Below, in pieces: positions 52,938-61,809 of a DNA stretch of 64,000 nt; positions within the stretch are counted from its first letter, which is position 1, and each line of letters opens with the position of its first letter. The DNA lies in assembly GCF_014643515.1 (NCBI RefSeq), contig NZ_BMJP01000002.1, positions 434,001 to 498,000 on the forward strand. Reading direction: 5' to 3'. Both the position numbers and the translations under genes were made by a program. The DNA comes from Sphingomonas prati. Its GTDB lineage: Bacteria > Pseudomonadota > Alphaproteobacteria > Sphingomonadales > Sphingomonadaceae. Below the pieces are notes generated by a model, which searched no databases, was not told the DNA's origin, and saw only the letters and a list, made by a program, of their open reading frames with translations.

Positions 52938-53858
52938 TTAGTATTTCCATGTTGCCAGCGTCCGCGCCAAGCCATCTTCAAAGTCCGTCGAAGGCACCCA
53001 GCCGAGCAGATCGGCGGCCTTTTTTACGTCGAGGATGTTTACCGGAACGTCGGTCGTCCTGCCGGGGGCATATTGCACCAGCAAAGGCTGGCCTAGAAGA
53101 TGTTCGACGCCGGCGATCACATCCAGCACTGATCGACCGGTGCCGCTGCCTATGTTGAGCGGGCCGTTAATGGGCGGCCGTTCCACCGCGGCCGCGACGG
53201 CGTCCATCAGATCGTCGATATAGAGATAGTCGCGCTGACTGGTGCCATCGCCCAAGATTGTGAGCGGTTGCCGGAGCCGATGGAGTTTCAGGATTGTGCC
53301 GATCAAGCCCTGACCCTTCTTGCTATCCTGTCCGGGGCCGTACGGATTCGACACTCGCAAGTTGGTGTACCCCGTGTCCGTATTGCGCGAGAGCAACTCA
53401 AGATATTGTTCGACGATTAATTTCGTCATTCCGTAGGAATTCAACGGACTAGTCGGGTGTTTCTCATCAATTGGCAAGTATTTTGGCATACCGTAAACGG
53501 TACCACCTGAAGATATGAAGATAAAATTCTTAACCTTGGATACAATGCAGGCTTCGATGAAGCTGATTTGCGGTGCGACGTTGTTATTGAGGTCGGACAC
53601 GACTTGATTGTTGGCCATCCCGGGCGTCGATGAATTTATCAGTTGCACCACCGTGGACACGTCTTGGAGCGACGCGTGTGTTTCCAGGCTGTTCATCAGG
53701 TCGATCCGCCGGATTTCGACGGGACCGCCGACAAGTTCGGCATAGTCGGCCGGAAAATCGCGGCCGAAGGCGACGACCGGCAAACCTTGTCCAATTAACC
53801 GGCGAACCACGTGACGACCGATAAACCCGTTCGCACCGAAAACACCGATCATGCTCAC
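52938..53858 (-). CDS. NAD-dependent epimerase/dehydratase (extended SDR)
   Basis: A 306-residue nucleotide-sugar enzyme. The NAD motif is IGVFGANGFIGRHVVRRLIG, the catalytic Ser/Tyr/Lys appear as FISSGGTVYGMP and NSYGMTKLIVEQ, and the end has DVPVNILDVKKAADLLGW like UDP-galactose or dTDP-sugar 4-epimerases. The GTG at 53858 has AGGA six bases upstream; the ATG two codons later is the alternative. It lies in more AT-rich DNA than the window average. Sugar specificity is not evident; it may feed the glycosyltransferase at 55232. Confidence 0.87.
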   Translation of the reverse strand: MSMIGVFGANGFIGRHVVRRLIGQGLPVVAFGRDFPADYAELVGGPVEIRRIDLMNSLETHASLQDVSTVVQLINSSTPGMANNQVVSDLNNNVAPQISFIEACIVSKVKNFIFISSGGTVYGMPKYLPIDEKHPTSPLNSYGMTKLIVEQYLELLSRNTDTGYTNLRVSNPYGPGQDSKKGQGLIGTILKLHRLRQPLTILGDGTSQRDYLYIDDLMDAVAAAVERPPINGPLNIGSGTGRSVLDVIAGVEHLLGQPLLVQYAPGRTTDVPVNILDVKKAADLLGWVPSTDFEDGLARTLATWKY

Positions 53859-54084
53859 GCTTCATCCTTTGTTTGATACCGCAAGTGTGTCGATGCGGCT
53901 CCGTCCCGAAGCGTGCCTTACCGGTCTCCGTCCTGAAAATCGCCGTGAAACCCGTTGCGGAGCGGCGCCCTCAGCCCGATTGACGAATTGGGTATGACGA
54001 TAGCCCATTCGGGACGAAGGGCAACCTTCGACCGGGTCGAGCTTGTGCAGGTCGTTGCGTCGCGCGACCGGAAGGGAAATACCA

Positions 54085-55200
54085 ATGGTCGTCTTGTTGC
54101 TCTTCGGGTTGATTGCAGTCGGGGCGCAGGCTGATGCCGGGCAGCCGCCTATCCCCGTTGCCAGAGCCAAGCCGGCAATGCCGCGCGTTGTGGCTGCAAC
54201 CGGCGGCCCGTCAATCGGCGCGCTGGCGTACGGCCAGCCGAGCGATCCGATTGGCAGCATGACCGAAACGCGACTTCATTATCGCTGGACCGGAACGCAT
54301 GCGGTTCCATGGTTCGGTCAGACAATCGAGGTGGAGGAGGAAGGCAGCGGGGTCGCGCAGGGGCCGGCGCGTGCGGCTTATGGGCTTGGCGTCAACGTGA
54401 CGAAGCGGGACTGGCTGACCTCTCGCGTTCCCGGCGAGATCGACGGGACCAATGTGATGGCGCGCAACGGAGTCGGCGACGTAGCCGGGCATCTGGTCAA
54501 TGTCGGAACGCGGGCGGGTTTTGCCGCGGTGCTCGAGGGGGTGAGCTACGCGTTCGATGCCCGGGGCCTGCCGGTGCGCGGGGTCCGCACATTGCTGGGC
54601 GTCAACGCGCCTGAGACGCCCGGCGGCGACGGCAGTGAACGGGGGGTAGCGACCCTCGCGGATAAGGGCGACAATGATGCCGCCTTTTTTGCCGGTCGGA
54701 ACGGCGGGACCTGGAAGGATTTCCTGCGGAACGAAGTCGTGCCGGGTCTGCCGGTCACGCGGATCTCCGGTTCCGGGAACGAGACCGACCTGGGTGCCAA
54801 TCAGTCCGGTGACGTCCGCTTGTCGATCGGGCGGGACCGCGGGGCGGCCGGCAGCAGCGCTATTGATGTCTACGGTGCGCCAGGCTCCACGGTTGGGCTG
54901 CAAGTTATCCGAAAGGGCGGCGCGGGCGGCGGATCGGCGATCGTCCACCGCGGGGCCGGCAAGCTGGCGATCGACGCGCGCGATGCGGGCGGCGAGGTAG
55001 TCCTGCAAGCTGGCGGGCAGGATGTTGTCGCGGTTGCCCGCAAGGCGGTTCGCCTTCCGCAAGGCGTGCTGACCATGACGGAGGTGCAGGCATCAGCAGT
55101 GCCGGCACCGGCCGCCGGGGCCCAATCCTTGTTTATCGATTCTCGCGATCACAAGCTGAAGCGCAAGGATGCCACTGGCGCGGTCACGATCATCGGCTGA
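54085..55200 (+). CDS. Exported hypothetical protein with tail-fibre-like C-terminus (371 aa)
   Basis: The first ~18 residues look like a signal peptide (VLLLFGLIAVGAQADAG). The middle is Gly/Ala/Asn rich with TGGPSIGALAYGQPSDP, FGQTIEVEEEGSGVAQGP and a NVMARNGVGDVAGHLVNVG repeat-like region. The C-terminus SLFIDSRDHKLKRKDATGAV resembles the ends of phage tail fibre and surface-display proteins. No family is certain. SD GAAGGG precedes ATG 54085. It is divergent from the epimerase and convergent with the giant glycosyltransferase. Function unknown; a surface structure is a guess. Confidence 0.65.
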   Translation: MVVLLLFGLIAVGAQADAGQPPIPVARAKPAMPRVVAATGGPSIGALAYGQPSDPIGSMTETRLHYRWTGTHAVPWFGQTIEVEEEGSGVAQGPARAAYGLGVNVTKRDWLTSRVPGEIDGTNVMARNGVGDVAGHLVNVGTRAGFAAVLEGVSYAFDARGLPVRGVRTLLGVNAPETPGGDGSERGVATLADKGDNDAAFFAGRNGGTWKDFLRNEVVPGLPVTRISGSGNETDLGANQSGDVRLSIGRDRGAAGSSAIDVYGAPGSTVGLQVIRKGGAGGGSAIVHRGAGKLAIDARDAGGEVVLQAGGQDVVAVARKAVRLPQGVLTMTEVQASAVPAPAAGAQSLFIDSRDHKLKRKDATGAVTIIG

Positions 55201-55225
55201 TGCCGATCCCGATCGTGACCGCGCC
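55177..55225. terminator. Long hairpin between convergent surface protein and glycosyltransferase
   Basis: A 14-bp perfect stem (GGCGCGGTCACGAT and complement at 55177-55190 / 55212-55225) extends inward with CATCGGC / GCCGATC. It covers the last codons of the surface protein gene and the start of the gap, so it probably terminates both transcripts. Confidence 0.6.
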
Positions 55226-55231
55226 GGCTTG

Positions 55232-58200
55232 TTACCAGCCCTTGCCGTTGCGGTGCACCGTCATCCATTCATAACCGGCCGCTTCGACGATCGACGGGAT
55301 CATGCGTTCGAAGGCATGCAGCACTGACCCGTCGTAAGGAAGCGGTTCACCCGGAAGATCGCCGAGACAGTCCTGATCGTTCCAGATCGCCTGGAGGGCG
55401 TCCGGGCGTGCCCAGAACATCGTCCCAATCGGAAACACCGGTTCGTTCGGAATGTTCGGCTCGGGCGTCAGCCGTTTCGCGAGATCGACCGCGAACGACC
55501 GGTTCTTCGTCCAACCAACATAATGATAATCCTCGGCGAACAGTAATCCGAGCTTCTCGTCGGCAACGAAGTTCTGCAGCACCTTCGCCAGATTGTCAGC
55601 ATCGCCGATCAGCGTCGACGTCAGGAATGCCCGCCAGACGTCGCCGAGTTGCCGGGACGCGGCCACCGACTGCTTCCCGTGGAAATGACCGACGACATCA
55701 TAGGATTTGCGTTCGAGGAACGGCGGGATCACTTGGATGAAGGGAACGACGTCGCGACCGATGTTGCCACCTTCGATCACGGACACCTTGCCGCCGCGAT
55801 ATTTCAAAAACGCATGCTCGCATTCGATCCGGCCAAGCCGGCTGCTGGTCGTGATGACCACGTCGGCTTCCAGATTCGCCTCGTTGAACAGCGTCACAAA
55901 TTCATCGGCCAGATCCGGATAGTGCATGTGGAGGTGCATCAGGACGCTGGGTGTCGTCGCGCCCAGCGGGACGGACTTGGCCTTCTCGAGATCGACCGAC
56001 CGATGCGTGGCGGCGCACGCTCCGTTACTCTGTTCCAGCAACAGCCCGGGCTTGCCGAGATGCTTGCGGCCGTCGAGCGCCGCACCCTCGCTGAACCCGG
56101 GGCGGGGGTTTCGCGCGATGATGCCCTTCATCGAGCGGGCGGCATATGTCTTGAGTGCGGTCTCGGCAGCGATCTTCGACAGGATTGCGCCGCCTTCATG
56201 GTAGGACGCGTCGAAGCATCCGATTGCGTCAATTTCCCCGGTCAGGCGAACGCGATCATCAACAATCTTTTGGGCCTGCGTAAGGGAGCGGACGATGTCA
56301 TCGGCGTAGTCCTGGAACGCGAACTTGCTGGCGACGATATCCCGGTTACGGCCGCCAAGATCACCCCGGTTGAGGCTTTCGACAACAAGGTCCGCGGCCA
56401 GGGCGACGTCGCAGAATGGCGCAACTCCGCCGGCGAAGCCGTGCGTTCGGATCGCATCGGCAATACCGGTTGCACCATCGAAACAGATCACCGGCTTATC
56501 GGCGGCGAACGCATCGAGCGCGACGTTCGGAAAGGGATCCATGCGGGACGACAGCACGAACACGTCGGCTGCCTGCATCAGGAAATCCAATTGCTTCTGC
56601 GGCGGTACGAGAAGCAGGTCGTGTTCGAGATCGAGGATTTCGATCATGCTCTTCAGCCAGAGCGAGTATTGCGTTTCATTCGCCGGATCATAGCCATGGC
56701 CGGCCCAGACGAACTTAACGGGCTTTCCATATTTGCGCCGGACCTGATCGGCGATCTGGATGAACAGATCGGTTCCCTTCCGCATCTGAACCGTGCCTGC
56801 ACCTAGCACGAGCGCATAGTCGCCCGCCCGTGCGCCGAGCGATGCCGCGAGATTGGCGGGTGTGAGATCGCCCTTCGGAATCTCCCGGAGCGGTTCACGC
56901 GGTAGATAGCCCTGCGGCCGGACCGTGATGTTGGATATGCGGCCGCCGCGGTAGGTCGTCGCCTGCTCCTGGATCGATTCCGCGATCAGATCAGCCGGCG
57001 TAACGACAAGGTCGATGAGTTCGACGGTGCCGATCATACGCGGGATCGGCAACGTGTAGCTCGCAAATTCGTGAATGAGCCCGACCGACGGGACGTCGGA
57101 CACCAAGGCTGCTTCGGCCAACGTAGCCGCTTCGACCGAGTTGAACACAATACCGATGACTTCGAACCGTTCGCGCAGTTCCCGGACCAGTTCGACTGCA
57201 TCCCGCTTCGAAACCTGGGCATCGATGGACCAGACACATTCCTGCTCGAACGCGTCAACAAGTTCGCCGCCGCGAACGAGGATGAGGATGACATTGTGCG
57301 TTTTCTGATATGCGCGGAGCAGCGCAAGCCCGAGCAGGGGAGCGCCTGTCCGGGATGCCTCGTGACAGGCTATGGCGATCGAGGGCAGTTCCTTATTCCA
57401 TGGGCGCCCGCCCGGCCGGCAAACTTCATCGAAATCAAACCGACCGGAGCGGCCTTCGAACCGGCCATGTTTCTGGAAATGTTCGAACGGGTCCGTTCCG
57501 CTGACGGCAAGATCGGGATAGGCCTCGAGATAGTAGGTCGGTGAAAAGTCGTGCGCCGGGAGAAGACCCATGATAGAACCATAGAAGATCCAATCATCTA
57601 CCGCGTCCTGTTCGAGACGCAGATCCGGGCGCTGCTGCCGGTAGAAGACATCATCGAGATACTGGCGAATGAAGACGCGTCGCGTATTCAGCGAGTCATT
57701 ATTGAACACCCGGTTCTGGAAGGCTCCGATTTCAAGATAATGCCTGACGGGCGCCATGGTGCCCGTTTTTACGTCCGAGTAATGGGAATAGACTTTGGCA
57801 TCGAAGTCCGCGGGCATGGCGCGGGTCGCCTTGTCGCTCGCACGTGCGCGGACCGGCCCTTTGAACGCGCTGTCGCGCGAGTTCGGGAAACAGTCCTTCC
57901 AGTGGCCGAGCCGGTACAGCAGGTCATCCGGTTTCCATGCCAGGTCGAGGCCGAGAAGGAATGCAACGACACCCGGATCGGCCAGCAGGGCGGCGTAGGT
58001 TTGCGGCCAAGAGCGAGCGGTGGCGAGCTCACGACTGCCGCTCTCCGTGAGAGGCAGTATTTTGTCGAGCCACTGCAATTGCTTGCGTTGCGGGTTGCCG
58101 GGGAACCGGTTGCCCCCGTCACCGCCGTTCATCAGTTTGCCGAGAACCGTTTCGAGAAATTCCGAGGAGTTCCAGAAGCCGCGAACGAGAGCCTCAATGC

Positions 58201-58309
58201 TCTGTCCTACCTTTTCCAGGCAGACGGCGTAGGATTCCGCCCGCCGTCCCAGAAAAACATCATAGGCATTGATGACATCCTCAACCGTGCAGCAACCATC
58301 GTCGGACAT
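55232..58309 (-). CDS. Large multidomain glycosyltransferase (DUF4214-like, GT4 and RgpF domains)
   Basis: A 1025-residue protein. Residues ~8-60 (INAYDVFLGRRAESYAVC, FWNSSEFLETVLG) resemble DUF4214. Residues ~170-295 carry FD...HYLEIGAF and TYYLEAYPDLAVSGTDPFEH linkers typical of glycan-synthesis proteins. Residues ~480-690 form a GT4 domain (LVLGAGTVQMRKGTDLFIQI, VFVLSSRMDPFPNVALDAFA). Residues ~785-1020 are RgpF-like (LMHLHMHYPDLADEFVTLFN, VGHFHGKQSVAASRQLGDVW). It probably builds a surface polysaccharide or decorates a protein; acceptor unknown. AT-rich relative to neighbours. The upstream gap to egtD is 210 bp. Confidence 0.85.
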   Translation of the reverse strand: MSDDGCCTVEDVINAYDVFLGRRAESYAVCLEKVGQSIEALVRGFWNSSEFLETVLGKLMNGGDGGNRFPGNPQRKQLQWLDKILPLTESGSRELATARSWPQTYAALLADPGVVAFLLGLDLAWKPDDLLYRLGHWKDCFPNSRDSAFKGPVRARASDKATRAMPADFDAKVYSHYSDVKTGTMAPVRHYLEIGAFQNRVFNNDSLNTRRVFIRQYLDDVFYRQQRPDLRLEQDAVDDWIFYGSIMGLLPAHDFSPTYYLEAYPDLAVSGTDPFEHFQKHGRFEGRSGRFDFDEVCRPGGRPWNKELPSIAIACHEASRTGAPLLGLALLRAYQKTHNVILILVRGGELVDAFEQECVWSIDAQVSKRDAVELVRELRERFEVIGIVFNSVEAATLAEAALVSDVPSVGLIHEFASYTLPIPRMIGTVELIDLVVTPADLIAESIQEQATTYRGGRISNITVRPQGYLPREPLREIPKGDLTPANLAASLGARAGDYALVLGAGTVQMRKGTDLFIQIADQVRRKYGKPVKFVWAGHGYDPANETQYSLWLKSMIEILDLEHDLLLVPPQKQLDFLMQAADVFVLSSRMDPFPNVALDAFAADKPVICFDGATGIADAIRTHGFAGGVAPFCDVALAADLVVESLNRGDLGGRNRDIVASKFAFQDYADDIVRSLTQAQKIVDDRVRLTGEIDAIGCFDASYHEGGAILSKIAAETALKTYAARSMKGIIARNPRPGFSEGAALDGRKHLGKPGLLLEQSNGACAATHRSVDLEKAKSVPLGATTPSVLMHLHMHYPDLADEFVTLFNEANLEADVVITTSSRLGRIECEHAFLKYRGGKVSVIEGGNIGRDVVPFIQVIPPFLERKSYDVVGHFHGKQSVAASRQLGDVWRAFLTSTLIGDADNLAKVLQNFVADEKLGLLFAEDYHYVGWTKNRSFAVDLAKRLTPEPNIPNEPVFPIGTMFWARPDALQAIWNDQDCLGDLPGEPLPYDGSVLHAFERMIPSIVEAAGYEWMTVHRNGKGW

Positions 58310-58519
58310 GAGAACCCCAATTCCTACCTATAAGAGGGTCAGGATACGGGACCTCCGTGACAATTGGAATGGCCGGCGGCCATGAACCGCCGGAGTGGTT
58401 CAAACTCCCGGGGGAACCGTTTGACGGAATAGTGCCGAGGCATTTCGGCCGTTAAGTCTGCCACATTGTCCTCACAAAGCCCGGCTTTCTGGTAACATAT
58501 GTCAGGCGCCGAAACGCGT

Positions 58520-59509
58520 TCAGGGTGCGACCCCGGCCGGGCGGGCCTCCGCCAGGATGAGCGCGAACTGGTCGTCGGGATCGGTCCATTCGGCGATCGG
58601 TTCCCAGGCGCCGGCGCGGAGCAGGACGCGGGCGTCGCGCGGGCCATATTTGTGGCTGTTCTCGGTGTGGATCGTCTCGCCGGCGGCCATCATAAACTGT
58701 TCGCCGACGATGGTGAACGCGACGTCGCGGGTCGCCTCCAGGTGCATTTCGACGCGCGCGTGAACGTCGTTCCAGACCGCGCGGTGGCGGAAGGCGTCGA
58801 CGGGGACGTCGGCATCGAGATCGCGGTTGATGCGATGCAGGAGGTTGAGGTTGAACGCGGCGGTGACGCCCTGCGCATCGTCATAGGCGGGGACGAGGAC
58901 GTCTGGTGATTTGACGCGGTCCATGCCGATCAGCAGCATCGACCCTTCGCCGAGCGTCTCGACCATCGCGCGGAGCAGGTTGACCGCGGTGCGGGCGACC
59001 ATGTTGCCGATCGTCGAGCCGGGGAAGAAACCGAGCCGCGGCAGACCGGCGATGCGGTCCGGCGTGGCGATCGGGTGCATGAAGTCGGCCTCGACCGGCA
59101 CGATCGGCAGCTTCGGGAAATCGGCCGCCAGTGCCGCGGACGATTCGCGCAGGAAGTCGCCGGAGATGTCGATCGGGACATAGGCGGCGGGTTCGACCGC
59201 GGCGAGCAGGTGGGGCGTCTTGGTGGAGGAGCCGGAGCCGAATTCGACGACCGCGCGGCCGGGACCGACCAGCTTCGCGATGTCGCCGGCGTGGCGGCTG
59301 AGCAGGGCGGTTTCGACGCGGGTGGGGTAATATTCGGGGAGATCGGTGATCTTCTCGAACAGCTCCGACCCCTCGCGGTCGTAGAACCAACGTGCGGGGA
59401 TGGCGCGCGGGCGGGCGGCGAGGCCAGCCAGCACGTCGGCGCGGAACGCCGGATCGGCGGCGCGCCGGTCGTGAAGCGCGGGGGCGATGGGTTCGGCCAG
59501 ATCGGTCAT
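58520..59509 (-). CDS. egtD: L-histidine N(alpha)-methyltransferase EgtD
   Basis: A 329-residue SAM methyltransferase that makes hercynine from histidine, the first ergothioneine step. RWFYDREGSELFEKITDLPE and YYPTRVETALL are the family N-terminus, VVEFGSGSSTKTPHLLAAV the SAM motif, and GSTIGNM (as FFPGSTIGNMVARTAVNLLR) a further signature. TENSHKYG is the C-terminal substrate segment. ATG 59509 overlaps the egtB stop by one base (TGATG). Confidence 0.95.
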   Translation of the reverse strand: MTDLAEPIAPALHDRRAADPAFRADVLAGLAARPRAIPARWFYDREGSELFEKITDLPEYYPTRVETALLSRHAGDIAKLVGPGRAVVEFGSGSSTKTPHLLAAVEPAAYVPIDISGDFLRESSAALAADFPKLPIVPVEADFMHPIATPDRIAGLPRLGFFPGSTIGNMVARTAVNLLRAMVETLGEGSMLLIGMDRVKSPDVLVPAYDDAQGVTAAFNLNLLHRINRDLDADVPVDAFRHRAVWNDVHARVEMHLEATRDVAFTIVGEQFMMAAGETIHTENSHKYGPRDARVLLRAGAWEPIAEWTDPDDQFALILAEARPAGVAP

Positions 59510-60774
59510 CACAGGTCCCTTGCGAGGCGCAGCCCGGTGAACTGCCAGCGTTGATGCGGATAGAAGAAGTTGCGGTAGGAGGCGCGGACATGGCCGCGCG
59601 GGGTGGCGCAGCTGCCGCCCTTCAGCACCGACTGGCCGGACATGAACTTGCCGTTGTATTCGCCGACCGCGCCGGGGGCGGTGCGGAAGCCGGGATAGGG
59701 CAGGTAGGCCGAACCGGTCCATTCCCACACGTCGCCGAACAGCGCGCGGAGTCCCGTGCCGGCGGGTGCGGCGCGCGGGCGGACGGGGCCGGCGGTGTCG
59801 AGCTGGTTGCCCCCCGCGGGATCGTGACCGGCGGCGGCGGACTCCCATTCGGGTTCGGTCGGCAGGCGTGCACCGGCCCAGCGGGCGTAGGCGTCGGCCT
59901 CGTAATGGCTGATGTGCGTGACGGGGGCCGCGGGGCGGATCGGGTGGAGGCCGTCGAGCGCGAAGCTGGCCCAGCCGTCGCCCGCGCGCTGCCAGTAGAG
60001 CGGCGCTTCGATCGCCTCCGCCTTTACCCAAGTCCAGCCGTCGGAGAGCCAGTGGTCGGGGCGATCGTAGCCGCCGTCGGCGATGAAGTGCGCCCATTCG
60101 GCGTTGGTGACGGTACGGTCGGCGAGCGCATGCGGGTGGAGCAGCACGTCATGGCGCGGCCCTTCGCAATCGAACGCAAAGCTGCCGCCGCCGTGACCGA
60201 GCTGGACGATGCCGGTGCGGCCGGGCATCCATTCGATCGGGCCGGGGATGGCGGCGGGGGTGTCGCGCGGGTGATCCCAGATTGCGGGGGCGGTCGGGTT
60301 TTGCGCGAAAAGGTGGAGGATGTCGGTCTGGAGCAGTTCCTGATGCTGCTGTTCGTGGTGGATGCCGAGTTCGATCAGCGTGCGGGCGTCGGAGCCGAGC
60401 AGCGGGGCGGCGTCCGCGATCGCCGCGTCGACATGCGCGCGCCAGGCGAGGATGCGGTCGAGCGACGGGCGGGTGATGAGACCGCGGGCGGTGCGGCTGT
60501 GGCGCGCGCCCTCGGCTTCGTAATAGCTGTTGAAGAGGTAGGCGAAGGACGGGTCGAACGCCGTGTAGCCAGGGACGTGATCGCGCAGCACGAAGGTTTC
60601 GAGGAACCAGGTAGTGTGGGCGAGGTGCCATTTGGCGGGGGACGCGTCGGGCATCGACTGGACGGTGGCGTCGGCATCGGACAGCGGGGCGACGAGGGCG
60701 ACGGTCAGGTCGCGACAGCGCGCGAGGTCGGCGAGGAGCGGATCGGGGCGGGCGGGGAGTGCGTGTGTTGCCAT
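59509..60774 (-). CDS. egtB: Ergothioneine sulfoxide synthase EgtB
   Basis: A 421-residue non-haem iron enzyme joining hercynine with a thiol donor. The DinB-like iron domain has KWHLAHTTWFLETFVLRDHV and LGIHHEQQHQELLQTDILHL, giving the three-histidine site. The FGE-sulfatase domain follows with RLPTEPEWESAA and LFGDVWEWTGSAYLPYPGFR. Length and order are usual for EgtB. egtA, egtC and egtE are absent here, so the thiol donor and lyase must come from elsewhere or another route. Confidence 0.94.
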   Translation of the reverse strand: MATHALPARPDPLLADLARCRDLTVALVAPLSDADATVQSMPDASPAKWHLAHTTWFLETFVLRDHVPGYTAFDPSFAYLFNSYYEAEGARHSRTARGLITRPSLDRILAWRAHVDAAIADAAPLLGSDARTLIELGIHHEQQHQELLQTDILHLFAQNPTAPAIWDHPRDTPAAIPGPIEWMPGRTGIVQLGHGGGSFAFDCEGPRHDVLLHPHALADRTVTNAEWAHFIADGGYDRPDHWLSDGWTWVKAEAIEAPLYWQRAGDGWASFALDGLHPIRPAAPVTHISHYEADAYARWAGARLPTEPEWESAAAGHDPAGGNQLDTAGPVRPRAAPAGTGLRALFGDVWEWTGSAYLPYPGFRTAPGAVGEYNGKFMSGQSVLKGGSCATPRGHVRASYRNFFYPHQRWQFTGLRLARDL

Positions 60775-60927
60775 TCGTTTCGGTCCCGTCGTCCGTCTAG
60801 ATGGGGAGAACCGGTGAGGGTGGGTTTGGTTGCCCTGTGTATTGCTTACACTGGTGCTGGTGGGTTTTAGTTTGCGGTTCGGGCTGGATCCCCGCCTTCG
60901 TGGAATACGGATGGTGACGGCTGTATC

Positions 60928-60994
60928 GTTCCCCGGCGCAGGCCGGGGCCTGGGTGAAGCGGTCGCGTCTAGGCCCCGGCAGGCGCCGGGGAAC
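60928..60994. repeat. Dispersed inverted repeat, family A, copy 3
   Basis: GTTCCCCGGCGCAGGCCGGGG on the left, AGGCGCCGGGGAAC on the right, with GTCTAGGCCCCGG inside (arm ends given only). It lies in the 236-bp egtB-ATR gap, which otherwise holds no gene. Confidence 0.7.
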
Positions 60995-61010
60995 GCGTAA
61001 TGCTCAGCCC

Positions 61011-61577
61011 TTAACGCGTCGCGCCGGGTTGCCAGAGGATGTCGCCGGCGGCGGACTGGACGTGGCGGGCGAGGACGAAGAGGTGGTCGGACAGCCGGTT
61101 CACATAGGCCAGCGCAACCGGGTTGAGGCCGACGGTGCCGTCCGCGACGACGCAGGCGCGTTCGGCGCGGCGGGCGATGGCGCGGGCGAGGTGGATCGCG
61201 GCGGCGGCGGGCGTGCCGCCGGGCAGGATGAAGCTGCGCAGCGGGGCGAGCGCCTCGTTCATCGCGTCGATCTCATGTTCCAGCCGGGCGACCTGGTCGG
61301 GGATGATCCGCAGCGCCATGTCGGAGGGCGCGAAATCCTGCCCCGGCGTGGCGAGGTCGGCGCCGAGATCGAACAGTTCGTTCTGGATGCGGCCGAGCAT
61401 GGCGCGCGCGGCCTCCGGCATGTCGTGGGACAGCGCGACGCCGATCGCGCTGTTCGCCTCGTCGACGTCGCCCATCGCCTCGAGCCGGGCGTCGGACTTG
61501 GGGATGCGCGATCCGTCGACCAGGCCGGTTTCGCCGCCGTCGCCGGTGCGGGTGTAGATCTTCGTCAGGTTCACCAT
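61011..61577 (-). CDS. Cob(I)alamin adenosyltransferase, PduO type
   Basis: A 188-residue ATR that makes adenosylcobalamin. The N-terminal ATP motif is KIYTRTGDGGETGLVDG, followed by RLEAMGDVDEANSAIGVAL and the C-terminal NRLSDHLFVLARHVQ. It lies 4 bp after the twin-TM gene, so it is the third gene of the gluQ-twinTM-ATR run. Confidence 0.95.
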   Translation of the reverse strand: MVNLTKIYTRTGDGGETGLVDGSRIPKSDARLEAMGDVDEANSAIGVALSHDMPEAARAMLGRIQNELFDLGADLATPGQDFAPSDMALRIIPDQVARLEHEIDAMNEALAPLRSFILPGGTPAAAAIHLARAIARRAERACVVADGTVGLNPVALAYVNRLSDHLFVLARHVQSAAGDILWQPGATR

Positions 61578-61581
61578 GATG

Positions 61582-61809
61582 TCAGGCCGGGCGGCTGAGC
61601 ATCAGGAACAGCACGACCAGCACGACGGCGAGCGCCTGGAACTGGATGCGGCGCCACATCATCTTGTTCTGGCGCAGGCCGGACACGTTGGGACCGGTGC
61701 CGGTCAGATCGGCCTGGCTGGTCTTCAGAAACGCAACGATGCCGCGGATCAACGAAACCAGTGCGCCGATCGCGGCGAGGACGATCAGGATGATGAGGAA
61801 GGTTTCCAT
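61582..61809 (-). CDS. Twin transmembrane helix small protein (75 aa)
   Basis: Two hydrophobic helices, METFLIILIVLAAIGALVSL and QFQALAVVLVVLFLMLSRPA, flank a hydrophilic loop (KTSQADLTGTGPNVSGLRQN). This fits a small alphaproteobacterial family described as twin-TM proteins near ATR genes. Its start overlaps the gluQ stop by one base. Role unknown; an inner-membrane assembly factor is possible. Confidence 0.85.
   Translation of the reverse strand: METFLIILIVLAAIGALVSLIRGIVAFLKTSQADLTGTGPNVSGLRQNKMMWRRIQFQALAVVLVVLFLMLSRPA

Noticed and set aside
53859-54084. Small gene in the divergent epimerase-surface protein gap
   Set aside because: Short frames only, no SD, no recognisable product; more likely a promoter region.
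58310-58519. Small gene between the glycosyltransferase and egtD
   Set aside because: The ~100-codon frame there overlaps the egtD end in a mirror frame and has no motif.
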